64,000 bases of DNA from Gracilibacillus lacisalsi DSM 19029 (GTDB lineage: Bacteria > Bacillota > Bacilli > Bacillales > Amphibacillaceae). Shown in pieces: positions 33,240 to 43,359 of the stretch (positions are counted from its first letter, which is position 1; each line of letters starts with the position of its first letter). Below the pieces are notes generated by a model. That model did not search any database and was not told the origin of the DNA. It saw only the letters and a list, made by a program, of their open reading frames with translations. Where the stretch lies: contig NZ_KB898672.1 in NCBI RefSeq assembly GCF_000377765.1, positions 46,595 through 110,594 of the forward strand. The letters run 5' to 3'. A program made the position numbers and the translations under genes.

Positions 33240-33779
33240 ATGGATTATCAGATGATGGTATATTATATTACCCAACTACAACAGCAAGTCCAACAACTAT
33301 ATAATCACATCAACTCCTTAGAGAACCGTATTCATCAATTAGAACAAACGAATTCTCCTAACAAAAATACAACAATTGAAAAGTTGGAATACCATTTTGA
33401 CCAATTAAAAATTGAACGATTAGACGGAACGCTTCATATCGGGGTGACCCCTGAAGACTTACAATCTATGGATGATTTTTCTTTACCTAATCATAACGGC
33501 GGACCATTACCATCTGTACACCAGACATTAGAACAGTATGTTGACCAAGAATTACCTGGCTATTTACAATCATTGGAACAGCAATATCACCACCCGTTAG
33601 ATTCAGGCTATCGGCAAACATTATTAGACGATATCAAACAGCAAATTTCCAGCAGGATTGCTCACTATCAACAAGCCAATGTTCCTCCTGAACAAATGAA
33701 TCAGCACATACTTTCTAATGTGAAAAATGAATTTCAAATAGGTCTTAGAAAATGGTTTGAAAACAAGCAAAAGGAGTAA
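33240..33779 (+). CDS. gerPC: spore germination protein GerPC
   Basis: A 179-residue protein with an N-terminal coiled coil (about 1-60; QLQQQVQQLYNHINSLENR) and the conserved LKIERLDGTLHIGVTP segment near residue 58-75. This is the GerPC pattern, the only larger member of the operon. AAGGAGTG precedes ATG. Coat-associated. Confidence 0.9.
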   Translation: MDYQMMVYYITQLQQQVQQLYNHINSLENRIHQLEQTNSPNKNTTIEKLEYHFDQLKIERLDGTLHIGVTPEDLQSMDDFSLPNHNGGPLPSVHQTLEQYVDQELPGYLQSLEQQYHHPLDSGYRQTLLDDIKQQISSRIAHYQQANVPPEQMNQHILSNVKNEFQIGLRKWFENKQKE

Positions 33780-33785
33780 ATCGAC

Positions 33786-33992
33786 ATGTATTATACAGTA
33801 AACAATTGGAACTTAGGTGTTGGAAATATATCAATTGTCGGTGTTTCAAGTTCTTCCCTCTTTATTGTAGGTGACAGTCATGAAATACAACTATCCTCGC
33901 TTTTTGACACACCTCCTGAATCTTTTATTGTTGGTTCTGGTACTATTAACAGAGAAGAGGAAATAATTGATCATGATGCCACGAACGACTAA
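33786..33992 (+). CDS. gerPD: spore germination protein GerPD
   Basis: A 68-residue protein with the GerP signature: short hydrophobic strands NISIVGVSSSSLFIVGD and a Ser/Thr-rich end. AAAGGAG precedes ATG. Its end overlaps the start of gerPE by about 20 nt, so translation is coupled. Confidence 0.88.
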   Translation: MYYTVNNWNLGVGNISIVGVSSSSLFIVGDSHEIQLSSLFDTPPESFIVGSGTINREEEIIDHDATND

Positions 33993-34356
33993 TGTCAAGC
34001 AAGCAAAAATCAACAGTATATCCCACAGTTCCTTATTTCAAATTGGTGATACGAAAGAGATAAAACCTCAAGCAGATGTTCTTGCAGTACAAAAAGAAGG
34101 AGGCATTTCCTCTGATAAAGGATTTGAATTAAATCAATATCGAATCTTCAACACCACGATCCAACCAATACCTGATCCTGAAATAGTAGTCGGTAGTCAT
34201 TGCCATCATCATCAGAATATTTATGTCTCTAACATTGATGTTACCGCAATATCAACATCCGCTATTACGCAATTAGGAAGCAGTAAAAAAATTAATTCAC
34301 TTGCTCGACTAAAACATATTCGGATTTTAAAGGATGAAAATGAAGAAGAGGATTAA
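33967..34356 (+). CDS. gerPE: spore germination protein GerPE
   Basis: A 129-residue protein: INSISHSSLFQIGDTKEI near the start, a His cluster SHCHHHQN near residue 78-85 and a second similar strand set VTAISTSAITQLGSS. GerPE family. The exact start is among ATGs at 33967-33976; the AGAGGAAAT at about 33954 favours these. The His cluster could bind metal, which is speculation. Confidence 0.87.
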   Translation: MIMMPRTTNVKQAKINSISHSSLFQIGDTKEIKPQADVLAVQKEGGISSDKGFELNQYRIFNTTIQPIPDPEIVVGSHCHHHQNIYVSNIDVTAISTSAITQLGSSKKINSLARLKHIRILKDENEEED

Positions 34357-34396
34357 GGATAGTTTTTAAATTTGTGTAGCGCCAAATAGAAAGGTT

Positions 34397-34624
34397 GTGA
34401 TAGTTTTGCCTTCGATTGTAGGACCAATCAAAATTAATAGTGTAGGCGGTGGCGTAATCAATTTTGGTGACAGCTTTTATTTAGCACCAAAAAGCGCTGA
34501 AAAATCTGCTTCAGGTGCTGGCGCCAATAATACCGGAGATTTCTTAAACACGAATACCGGCTTTAATATTACCAATGCAGTTGATCCTGACGTCGTTGAC
34601 CAAATAGTAGGTGGAAATGCATAA
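34397..34624 (+). CDS. gerPF: spore germination protein GerPF
   Basis: About 72-75 residues: LPSIVGPIKINSVGGGVINFGDS, ANNTGDFLN and a Val/Asp/Gln C-terminus match GerPF. The reading frame opens with GTG 34397, but TTG 34406 (MPSIVG...) preceded by AAAGGTTGTG fits family starts better. Last gerP gene, followed by a palindromic terminator. Confidence 0.9.
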   Translation: MIVLPSIVGPIKINSVGGGVINFGDSFYLAPKSAEKSASGAGANNTGDFLNTNTGFNITNAVDPDVVDQIVGGNA

Positions 34625-34645
34625 GGAGAATGATTCTCCTTATGC
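34618..34645. terminator. palindromic terminator between gerPF and addA
   Basis: GCATAAGGAGAA / TTCTCCTTATGC perfect stem with a very short loop, overlapping the gerPF stop. The T-tract is weak on the plus side (TATACTTTTAT). Serves convergent gerP and addAB. Confidence 0.75.
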
Positions 34646-37600
34646 TATACTTTTATAAGCAAACTTTTATCAAAGAAATATAAATATTTTTCAATGACCG
34701 ATTGTTTCCAAATTTGCTCCAGTGCTTTCGCATAAAGGTCAATTTGGATTAGATATCGGTTTTTTAGTTTTTCTTCTACTTGTGAACTGATCTCCTCATG
34801 AATCTGATCTGTTTTATAATCCAGTAGAACCAGACCTTGATCTGTTTTGATGACACAATCAATCACACCTTGCAGAAAGATTCGTTCCTCGCGCTCTTCC
34901 TGCCACTGTGGATATACTTCTTGTGCTGGCAAGGTTAAACTGAAGGGAATTTCTCTTTCCACTTGTTCTGCTTCTACCAATCTCTTGCCGATATCAGTCT
35001 CCATAAAGGAAAGGATTGCCTCTGTATCAATAACACTTGCCTCATCTGATGTGATCATTTCTTTCGCTTCTAATTGAGCAATAAATTCTACTAATGCCAT
35101 TTCTGTCCAATCATTTCTTAATGGTAAATGCTGCATGACGGTATGCATTGCTGTACCAATTTCTGCACGAGTCAACTTCTGCTCTTTCTGCATAAAACGT
35201 GGTCTTTTACGGATCGGAGCACGAAAAGGTTCAATGATTTTCTGATCACTATAACTGTCGATCATTTCATGCTGTCGTTTCATTTCTGTTACCGTTTGTT
35301 TTGCACGGTAAAAGATAGAATCTTGGTATGGATACTGAAATTCTAAATGATTGGCCACTTTTTGCTCTAAATCTTGATCTGCAAGTTCTAAACCTTCCCA
35401 CTCGTGAATGGCTGTTTCTAATGCTTCGATCTGTTCACGATTTGTTTCATCAATGTCCTGGTATTCACTTTGATGGACACGATCTACCCGCCAGACCGAA
35501 ACATCCTCCGTTATTTCTTGTGGGATGTTTAACGGTTGATCGTCCTCTCTTAATATCTCACCTTTTTGATGACGGACTAAGCTTGCACCTACCCAGTCTA
35601 GATAAGATAGCGATTCTAAACGATAATAGGATGGGAGAACCCAGTCTTGGTGTGTGATAATATTTGTCCATTTCTTTTTCTTCTTCTCTAATGACCCTAC
35701 TGTACCGATCATTACTACTTTTTCTTTCGCACGTGTTAACGCAACATAAAGCACTCGCATTTCCTCGGCTAGCATTTCTCGTTGCATTTGTTTTTTTATC
35801 CCATGATAGATCAACGTCGGATACATAATCCGTTTGACAGGATCAATATATTTCGTAGCAAAACCTAGTTCTTTGTGTAACAAATATTTGGCACGTAAAT
35901 CTTGTTGATTAAATTGCTTATCCATTGCACCGACTATTACTAACGGGAATTCTAACCCTTTACTCTTGTGAATCGTCATAATCCGGACAACATCTTCCTG
36001 TTCTCCTAAGGCTTTCGCTGCTCCTAAATCATCGCCTTTCTCTTCCATTCGTTCGATAAAACGTAAGAAACGAAATAATCCGCGGAAAGAAGTAGATTCA
36101 TAACTTTTGGCACGGTCATATAAGGCGCGTAAATTTGCTTGGCGTTGGCGTCCTCCTGGAATGCCGCCAACAAAATCATAATAGCCTGTTTCCTGAAAAA
36201 TATCCCATATTAAATGTGACAACGCTCCTTGTCGCGCTTCTTTACGCCACTGTTTCAACTGTTCGATAAAATGCTCAATCGTCTCATTATTCGTTGTTTT
36301 AACGTATTCTTTGAGTGCTTCGTAGTAAGTTGCACCTTTTTTAGCTAAACGGATTTGCGCCAGTTGATCTTCATTCAGCCCAACAATTGGTGATTTCAAT
36401 ACAGACGCAAGTGGAATATCCTGTCTTGGATTATCGATCACTTTCAGTAAGCTAATCATTACTTGAATTTCGATTGCTTCGAGATATCCTGTTGAAAGCT
36501 CTGCATAAACTGGGATTCCTTGTTTTTTAAACTCTTCCATAATCGTTGGTGCCCATGTCATAGAGCGCAATAAAATAACAATATCACGATATTCTACGTT
36601 TCGTGGCTGACCAGTACCTTTGTCCATAATTTCTGTTGGCGCATCTCCATTTGCACCAATCCACTGTTTAATCTTGGCTGCGTAAGCCCGTGCTTCCAGT
36701 TGAGCCTTTTCTAAATCTTCTTCATTCTCGATCTCTTCATCAGGTTGGTCATTTTCATTGGATTCCTGATCAATAATAAGCAATTCGGTATCAATGTCTG
36801 GAAAAGGAACATTTTCATAATCTTTATTGCCATAGATTAATTCGGCATCCTGATCATAGTCAATATCCCCAACTTTCTGATCAAATAACTGTCTAAAGAT
36901 ATAATTTGCAGCCGTTAATACTTGTTCTCGACTACGGAAATTTCGTGCCAGATCAATGCGATAGCCTGGATCTTCAGCTGTTGCAAATCGTTTATATTTA
37001 TCAATAAAAAGAGTTGGTTCGGCATGGCGAAAGCGATAAATACTTTGTTTGACATCACCAACCATAAACATATTGCCGCCATCCTCTTGATTGGATACTA
37101 GCGACAAGATCGTCTCTTGCACAATATTGGTATCCTGATATTCATCGACCATTACCTCTGTAAACTTCCGTTGCAAGTCTAATGCAACAGACGATGGTGT
37201 ACTACTTTTTTTATCTTCTAACAAAATATCTAAAGCAAAATGCTCTAAGTCAGCAAAATCGACAAGTCCTTTTTCTTTCTTTGCTTCTTGATAGCCAGCC
37301 TTAAACTGTTTAATCATTTTCGTTAATTGGACGATAGTTGGATGAAGCTCCTGCATATCGCGAAGATGATCTACTAAACTTCTTGTAAACCAATCCTTGG
37401 CAATATTGCTCCACCTTTTTTTGATTTGATCACGAATTGCTTTAACCTTATCTTTTTTGTCTTCTGCACATTCCACTTTTTTACGAGATAATGCATTAAA
37501 TTTCCCACCAGCAAAAATGGTACGTGCTTCTTCCCATGATATATTAATCGCACCTTTAGCTTGCTGGATCATTTCCTTGTCGGCGTCAATTGCTTCTGCA

Positions 37601-38349
37601 TAATGGTAAGGTCCATCACTTTCACGAGTAACTTCAAGTGCTTGTTCTACTAACGTCTCCATTACGTCCAGTTGATCGACTACTTCTTGCTTCAATAATT
37701 GTAGCCATGGAATCTCCGACTCTGTCATCTCGTCATCTACCTGATAAATGGTTGCCATTTGATCCAACCAGTAATCGGGATTTGGGTGCTGAATGGCGAA
37801 TTCATACATTTTTAAAATTAATGATTCTACTTCTAAATCATTTCGGTCATTACTGAAACGATCCACAACAGCAAAAAATGCTTCCTGCTCTGCTTCATCG
37901 CCCTCTCCATACCATGTTTCAAACAGTTGTTCTAACACATCTTGGCGAATTAAATCTGCTTCGATGCTGTCTGCGATGCGGAAATTCGGATCAATATCGA
38001 TTTGATAAGCGTATTTTCGTACAAGCTCCATACAAAAGGCATGAAGGGTAGAAATCGACGCATTTTGTAATAATGACAATTGTTTCTTCAAATGGTTAAA
38101 AGTCGGATTATTCTCTAGTGCTGATTCGATGGCGGATCCAACCCGATTTCGCATTTCTTGTGCTGCTGCATTAGTGAAAGTTACGACAAGCAAAGTGTCG
38201 ATATCGATTGGCTGTTGTTTATTTAATAATTTTTGAATGATTCGTTCTACAAGTACAGCCGTTTTCCCTGATCCCGCGGCAGCTGCTACTAAAATATTTT
38301 GACCTGATTGATAGATCGCTTCTTCTTGTTCTTTTGTCCATTGCGGCAT
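34645..38349 (-). CDS. addA: helicase-nuclease subunit AddA
   Basis: A 1234-residue ATP-dependent helicase/nuclease, full length. N-terminal UvrD-type Walker A AAAAGSGKTAVLVERI near residue 20-35, VDEYQDTN near 400, FRSREQVL, and ALTRAKEKV near 860. The C-terminal RecB-type nuclease has VLLDYKTDQ near 1175. With AddB it resects double-strand breaks and recognises Chi for recombination repair. Start overlaps the addB stop by one base. Confidence 0.97.
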   Translation of the reverse strand: MPQWTKEQEEAIYQSGQNILVAAAAGSGKTAVLVERIIQKLLNKQQPIDIDTLLVVTFTNAAAQEMRNRVGSAIESALENNPTFNHLKKQLSLLQNASISTLHAFCMELVRKYAYQIDIDPNFRIADSIEADLIRQDVLEQLFETWYGEGDEAEQEAFFAVVDRFSNDRNDLEVESLILKMYEFAIQHPNPDYWLDQMATIYQVDDEMTESEIPWLQLLKQEVVDQLDVMETLVEQALEVTRESDGPYHYAEAIDADKEMIQQAKGAINISWEEARTIFAGGKFNALSRKKVECAEDKKDKVKAIRDQIKKRWSNIAKDWFTRSLVDHLRDMQELHPTIVQLTKMIKQFKAGYQEAKKEKGLVDFADLEHFALDILLEDKKSSTPSSVALDLQRKFTEVMVDEYQDTNIVQETILSLVSNQEDGGNMFMVGDVKQSIYRFRHAEPTLFIDKYKRFATAEDPGYRIDLARNFRSREQVLTAANYIFRQLFDQKVGDIDYDQDAELIYGNKDYENVPFPDIDTELLIIDQESNENDQPDEEIENEEDLEKAQLEARAYAAKIKQWIGANGDAPTEIMDKGTGQPRNVEYRDIVILLRSMTWAPTIMEEFKKQGIPVYAELSTGYLEAIEIQVMISLLKVIDNPRQDIPLASVLKSPIVGLNEDQLAQIRLAKKGATYYEALKEYVKTTNNETIEHFIEQLKQWRKEARQGALSHLIWDIFQETGYYDFVGGIPGGRQRQANLRALYDRAKSYESTSFRGLFRFLRFIERMEEKGDDLGAAKALGEQEDVVRIMTIHKSKGLEFPLVIVGAMDKQFNQQDLRAKYLLHKELGFATKYIDPVKRIMYPTLIYHGIKKQMQREMLAEEMRVLYVALTRAKEKVVMIGTVGSLEKKKKKWTNIITHQDWVLPSYYRLESLSYLDWVGASLVRHQKGEILREDDQPLNIPQEITEDVSVWRVDRVHQSEYQDIDETNREQIEALETAIHEWEGLELADQDLEQKVANHLEFQYPYQDSIFYRAKQTVTEMKRQHEMIDSYSDQKIIEPFRAPIRKRPRFMQKEQKLTRAEIGTAMHTVMQHLPLRNDWTEMALVEFIAQLEAKEMITSDEASVIDTEAILSFMETDIGKRLVEAEQVEREIPFSLTLPAQEVYPQWQEEREERIFLQGVIDCVIKTDQGLVLLDYKTDQIHEEISSQVEEKLKNRYLIQIDLYAKALEQIWKQSVIEKYLYFFDKSLLIKV

Positions 38350-41300
38350 TACCCTTCACCCCGCTTGATTGCTTCGATTACTTCTTCATCTTTCATCTCT
38401 TTAAGCCTGCGATAATTATTTTCTGCCAGCGTCGGATCAAATTGACAGACCGAACGGAATTCACAGAACGTACAAGCTGTTAATTGTTGCTGTTGATATG
38501 GATTCAGATCAACTTTTCCTTCTGTGATTGCAAGTCCCGCATTTTCCATTAATTGATGGATATAGCCTTGGAGCTGGTCAAAAATTTCCCGTTCTGCCAC
38601 ATCGGAACCTTTATAAAAGGAACCACTTTTACTAAATCCTGCTGGAATAATATTACTTCTTCCTGATTCCAGTGATGTATCCATCATGCGGACAACATCT
38701 TCCTGATCAACTAAAAGTCCTTTCATTTTAAACTTTTTAAATATTTCCTGTTCGATTTTATCTTCTGTCAGAAAATCACTAGCTGAAATCATTGGATTAT
38801 GGACGTGGAAATAGAGTACACCAGCTGGTGATGCCTTTTGTCCTAACCAATTTTCTGCATTTTGTAAGACAACATCTAAATAAGCTAACATTTGTAGAGC
38901 TAGTCCATAATAAACTTCTGTTAAATTCAACCCTTTTGAACTAGATTTATAATCAACGATTCTCAAATACAATTGCTCATTCTCGATTGCTTGGTCAACA
39001 CGGTCAATCCTGCCTCTTAACATTAACGTATAATCATTTGGCAGGTTGACAGTCAGTGGTTCCAATTGATCCGGGTAACCAAATCCGACTTCTAAACCGA
39101 CAGGCGAAAAGTTGGTTTTTCGAGCCTGTTCACTTAACACATACGTTGCCCTCGCGATGACATTTTCCAATTTACGTTGAATATATTGATAACGATTCGA
39201 ACTGTGTAAAATCTGATGCTGTAATACTGGTGCTAACTTTCCAACTGCACGATGGGCATATTTCTTCGCTTCTTGATCATATATATCAGAAAAACCAAGC
39301 CCTTCTTTTTGAACCCATTCGGTAATTTGCTTTAATGCTTCGTGGAAAAGTTGGCCGATATCTGGTGCATCAAGCTTATATGTTGGTCGTTCCTTAAGTC
39401 CTAAGCTATATTTGGCAAAATGCTGATAAGAACAGCGATGGTACATTTCTAGCCGTGACACACTTGCATTAATTTCTTTCTGGTATAACGCATCAACCGT
39501 GTCTTCCGCTAAATCTGTCGGCTTATTTTGGTAAAAGAGGCTTTTTAATACACGCTGATTAATCGATGGTTGATCAGTTTTTTCAATATACCAATTTAAG
39601 ACGTAATCCCAGATATCATCGATTGGATAGCCTCTTAACTTCCTTGCAAGTTGAGCAGTTAATGCACCTCGTGTTTTATTTGGGGTCGTTACATAACGAC
39701 TCGCTTCTGTCATTTCTTCTGGATCTTGTAAAAATAAACGTTCTTTTTGAATCGGAAAAATTTCTTCGATTCTTTTGATTAAAGGAGAAGCAACTTTTTG
39801 TTTTCCTTCCTCATTACTTATTGGATAACTCACCCATAAATAGTCAGATGGCAGCGTAAACGCCAAATAAACATAAAACCAATCATCCAATAATTGACGT
39901 TTACTTCCCTCTGCTAATTGTAAGCCATGTGTTTGTAGTAAGGCACGCTCTTCTTCTGAAATTAAACCATCTCCACCAGGTTTCATTGGCCAGGTTCCCT
40001 CATTTACACCTAACAAAAAGGCAACCTTAATGCCATGCATACGCGAACGGTCAATTGAACCTACCACAACATGATCAATACTTGGTGGCACGTGAGAAAA
40101 TCTTAGTGAATCAAAGCCAGACTCTAACACGTTACGGAATGTTTGCAAGTCCATTGTTTCTTCACCAGCGACTTCCGTAATCTCTTCTAACAATTGAATC
40201 ACCGCATCCCACACCTGGTCTTGCTCACGTCCTTTTTCGACTCTTCCTTCTTCATCATATTGATCACGCATATTCTCCAATCGTCCAGGTGCTCCAATTG
40301 TTTCTAGCCATTCAAATAGGGCAATTGCTTTTTCTTTTATCGTTGGTAATTCCCGTAGCAATTGATCAATATCCGCAAGTGCTGCTGTTACTTTCTCCCG
40401 ATAAGCATTAATTCGTTCTTGTGTTGATCGCTCACGGTCTGTTTGTGCTGATTGATCAAAGCCTTTAAAGCGTTGGAAGATCCATGGTTTGTCACTTAAC
40501 CACCTGCTTCTGCCTCGCACGCCATACTCCAACACATAATTCTCTAGCTCATCAATTGCCTCTTGATCCAAACGATACTTGCCTTCTCCTTTCGGAATAA
40601 ACCCTGCTTTTAATAAGCGAAAGACTGCATCATATCGCCAGTTTCCTTCAATGACATCGAGCAATGATCTGATCGTTTCAATTAACGGATGATTGAGCAT
40701 CGTCCTTTTTTCATCCACAAATGTCGGAATCTGATAATCATCAAAAACAGTAGTAATGAGATCATGATAAACATCCGGTTCGCGAATCAGAATAGCAAGA
40801 TCACGATAACGATACCCTTTATCTCGTACTAACCGAACAATTTCCTGTGCTGTTCCTTCAACCTCAGCACGTGGGTGCACCGCTTCCGCGATCCGAACGG
40901 GTGCTTGTTCCGAATAGCTATGAACAGGACGACTATCAAAATAACGGTCTAAATGAACAAATGGTGTTGTCGCATTTTCATTTGTTGTTAGAGGAGTGAC
41001 TTCTGTTTCCACCATTGTTTGTTCTGCTAGCTGCTCTAATTGATGATAGGTTTCCTTTGTTTGATAAAAAAGGTCTAACGGTACTACTTCAGGGTCGTGT
41101 ACATCATCAACTGTTAACGTCACTGTGACATTTTCGCACTTTTTGAGCATTGCTTCTATCACTAATAATTCTTGTGGCGTAAATTGGTGAAAGCCATCTA
41201 TGTAGACGGATGCGCCTTCTAAAAAGTTAGTCATTTCTAGTTTTTCTACTAACTGTTGTAACTGAACCTCACTATCCATGTAGTGACCTTGTAAAGCAGT

Positions 41301-41831
41301 AGTCAACTGCTGATAAATATAAACTAAATCATCTAATTTATGTTGTAACGCTGTTTCACTAATTGTCTTATGCTGGAATCGATTCATTTCTTGTAACTGT
41401 TCACTAATTAATTCTGGTGTAACACAATAACGTTTGAATTCGGTGATCATATCCTCCAGTTGTTCGATAAAACCTTGCTTTTCAATGGCCTTCTGGAATA
41501 CTTTCCATTCATCAGTCCGCTCCTCGACAATTTTACGAAGCATCATTTGCATCCCTGTTGATGTAATGTATTTCTTTGTTGCTCCGCCAGTCAGCTGCAT
41601 AACACGCCAAGCTAAACGCGAAAAACTATAGACTTGTCCGCGAATTGAGCCATTTATTTCAGGATCATTTAATAACGCATATTCCTGTTGGAAGGTCATT
41701 TGATCTGGAACTAAATAGATAATCGGGGGGCCTTGAGGATTTTGCTTGAGTTCTTGTCTTATCTCTTGTAAGCATTGCTCACTTTTATTCACCGTTGCAC
41801 TTCCAGTTAAAAATCGCAACAAAGAAAACAC
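38349..41831 (-). CDS. addB: helicase-nuclease subunit AddB
   Basis: A 1160-residue AddB subunit. IIYLVPDQMTFQQEY, VYSFSRLAWRVMQLTGG and the C-terminal nuclease with IVDYKSSSKG are standard. The iron-sulfur cysteines are present: one in MYHRCSYQHF and three in ACTFCEFRSVCQF. The N-terminal Walker A is unusual: where B. subtilis (from memory) has GRSGSGKT, this protein reads GSATVNKSEQ, so a key glycine is missing. As AddB helicase activity is thought dispensable, function may be kept. Confidence 0.95.
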   Translation of the reverse strand: MFSLLRFLTGSATVNKSEQCLQEIRQELKQNPQGPPIIYLVPDQMTFQQEYALLNDPEINGSIRGQVYSFSRLAWRVMQLTGGATKKYITSTGMQMMLRKIVEERTDEWKVFQKAIEKQGFIEQLEDMITEFKRYCVTPELISEQLQEMNRFQHKTISETALQHKLDDLVYIYQQLTTALQGHYMDSEVQLQQLVEKLEMTNFLEGASVYIDGFHQFTPQELLVIEAMLKKCENVTVTLTVDDVHDPEVVPLDLFYQTKETYHQLEQLAEQTMVETEVTPLTTNENATTPFVHLDRYFDSRPVHSYSEQAPVRIAEAVHPRAEVEGTAQEIVRLVRDKGYRYRDLAILIREPDVYHDLITTVFDDYQIPTFVDEKRTMLNHPLIETIRSLLDVIEGNWRYDAVFRLLKAGFIPKGEGKYRLDQEAIDELENYVLEYGVRGRSRWLSDKPWIFQRFKGFDQSAQTDRERSTQERINAYREKVTAALADIDQLLRELPTIKEKAIALFEWLETIGAPGRLENMRDQYDEEGRVEKGREQDQVWDAVIQLLEEITEVAGEETMDLQTFRNVLESGFDSLRFSHVPPSIDHVVVGSIDRSRMHGIKVAFLLGVNEGTWPMKPGGDGLISEEERALLQTHGLQLAEGSKRQLLDDWFYVYLAFTLPSDYLWVSYPISNEEGKQKVASPLIKRIEEIFPIQKERLFLQDPEEMTEASRYVTTPNKTRGALTAQLARKLRGYPIDDIWDYVLNWYIEKTDQPSINQRVLKSLFYQNKPTDLAEDTVDALYQKEINASVSRLEMYHRCSYQHFAKYSLGLKERPTYKLDAPDIGQLFHEALKQITEWVQKEGLGFSDIYDQEAKKYAHRAVGKLAPVLQHQILHSSNRYQYIQRKLENVIARATYVLSEQARKTNFSPVGLEVGFGYPDQLEPLTVNLPNDYTLMLRGRIDRVDQAIENEQLYLRIVDYKSSSKGLNLTEVYYGLALQMLAYLDVVLQNAENWLGQKASPAGVLYFHVHNPMISASDFLTEDKIEQEIFKKFKMKGLLVDQEDVVRMMDTSLESGRSNIIPAGFSKSGSFYKGSDVAEREIFDQLQGYIHQLMENAGLAITEGKVDLNPYQQQQLTACTFCEFRSVCQFDPTLAENNYRRLKEMKDEEVIEAIKRGEG

Positions 41832-42065
41832 CTACTTTCTCTATCTTCACGTCTATTTTACCACAGATTATAGCAAACGAATGTTCTGTTGTGAAGGGAA
41901 ATGGTGTTTCGTTTAATTAATAATGGGCTACTTACTTATCTTCTCCGGGAAATAGAATCGCTAGAATAAATCCCTTTATTTTTATCACATCCTAGAATCA
42001 ACATCGACTTACACAGAGTACTTCACCAAAGGAGTATTTATATTGATTTATAACTGCTTTCCCTT

Positions 42066-42686
42066 TTAAATCACTTTCAATATCTCAGCTGGAGTATTTA
42101 CTCGAAAATCAGGTTTCATTTTTTTCACCACTTCAAAAGAGTCATACCCCCAGCTAACCCAGATTATTTTAACACCAGTTTTTTTACAAGCTAGGATATC
42201 TCTTTTTTCGTCCCCTACATAAATTACTTCTGAGGGCTTCAAGTTATTTCCTCTTAAAAATCTGTGGATTAGCTTGTTTTTTCCAAATATACTGCTTGAA
42301 CAGATAACATTTGCTATACTCGTTAACTTGTTGCTTTTTAGAAAAGTCATAATATTTTCTTTTGAATTAGATGATATAATGATAGTCTTATAGCCTTTTC
42401 TCTCTAATTCAGCTAACATTTCAGCAATACCATCATATAGCTTCACTTCATTTATGGATTCTCGATATAATTGATAAAACTTAGGCATCACGATTGGCAT
42501 TTTAAACATCGGAAACTGCAAATATCTACCTCTTTCCTTGATAGACAGTTTCTTCATCTTTTCCATTTCATTCAAGTTTATTTCTCTAAAATAATACTGT
42601 TTCGCTAGGATATTCCAACTTTTCAAAAGTGCTTTTCGAGAATCTGCCAGTGTCCCATCAAAATCAAAAATAACGTATTTTACCAT
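42066..42686 (-). CDS. HAD-superfamily hydrolase (PGP-like)
   Basis: About 206 residues. Motif I FDFDGTLADS at residues 6-15, motif II IIISSNSKEN near 105, motif III lysine in FGKNKL, motif IV VGDEKRDILAC near 160. The small alpha-helical cap is that of phosphoglycolate-phosphatase-like HADs. ATG 42686 is preceded by TGGAG. Substrate unknown. The 234 nt between this gene and addB hold no recognised feature. Confidence 0.85.
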   Translation of the reverse strand: MVKYVIFDFDGTLADSRKALLKSWNILAKQYYFREINLNEMEKMKKLSIKERGRYLQFPMFKMPIVMPKFYQLYRESINEVKLYDGIAEMLAELERKGYKTIIISSNSKENIMTFLKSNKLTSIANVICSSSIFGKNKLIHRFLRGNNLKPSEVIYVGDEKRDILACKKTGVKIIWVSWGYDSFEVVKKMKPDFRVNTPAEILKVI

Positions 42687-42797
42687 CAAATGCACTCCAG
42701 TTCTAAGAAAACTTATAAAATATTATGTATGTGGTACAATTAAAATTCTTTAGGAACAAAACGTATCTCCATCCATTGATCCCTGCTTGCAGTATCA

Positions 42798-43313
42798 TTA
42801 TCTCTCCTTCTTTGCTCTTTCCACAATATTTTTGATGAAAGGTTCTTTTTTGTTTGTATATGTCTGTCGATCATGCTTATATGCTGAAGCAAGACTCTTC
42901 TTTAAGACCTCATATTCTTGAGCTGCTTTTGGGTGTAATCTAAGATAATCTCGAAATAATATCTTTTCAATCCATTCCCTACTATCATATTCACAAATAT
43001 GCAAATGGGAAGTGCCCTTTCCCCACTCGCCCTTTCTAAAAAATTTTCTATTCTTAAGCTCTGGTTTAAGCACATACTCATACTCAATTTCCTTCAAAGG
43101 ATTCACCAATTGATCTACCTCATCTAATTTTTGTATACCTACTAGAATGTCGATGATTGGTTTTGCTGCTAATCCTTTTACAGAAGTGCTTCCTATGTGC
43201 TCCATTGCAACAACTTTATCACCTAAGACTTCTATAATCCTATTTCTCTCTTTAGTAAACTTTTCTACCCATTTAGGGTTATAATCACGAATAGTAACAG
43301 TTGGTTTTGTCAT
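42798..43313 (-). CDS. GrpB/UPF0157 nucleotidyltransferase-like protein
   Basis: About 171 residues of the GrpB family: a nucleotidyltransferase fold with MEHIGSTSVKGLAAKPIIDI near residue 35-55 containing the GST...D-I-L pattern, then the HLHICEY motif near 105. Some members are fused to dephospho-CoA kinase; here the protein is stand-alone. ATG 43313 is spaced to AAAGGA. Function unknown. Confidence 0.88.
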   Translation of the reverse strand: MTKPTVTIRDYNPKWVEKFTKERNRIIEVLGDKVVAMEHIGSTSVKGLAAKPIIDILVGIQKLDEVDQLVNPLKEIEYEYVLKPELKNRKFFRKGEWGKGTSHLHICEYDSREWIEKILFRDYLRLHPKAAQEYEVLKKSLASAYKHDRQTYTNKKEPFIKNIVERAKKER

Positions 43314-43359
43314 TTTCTTCATCCTTTTCTCTTTTCTGTTCCATCACCACTTGTAATTT

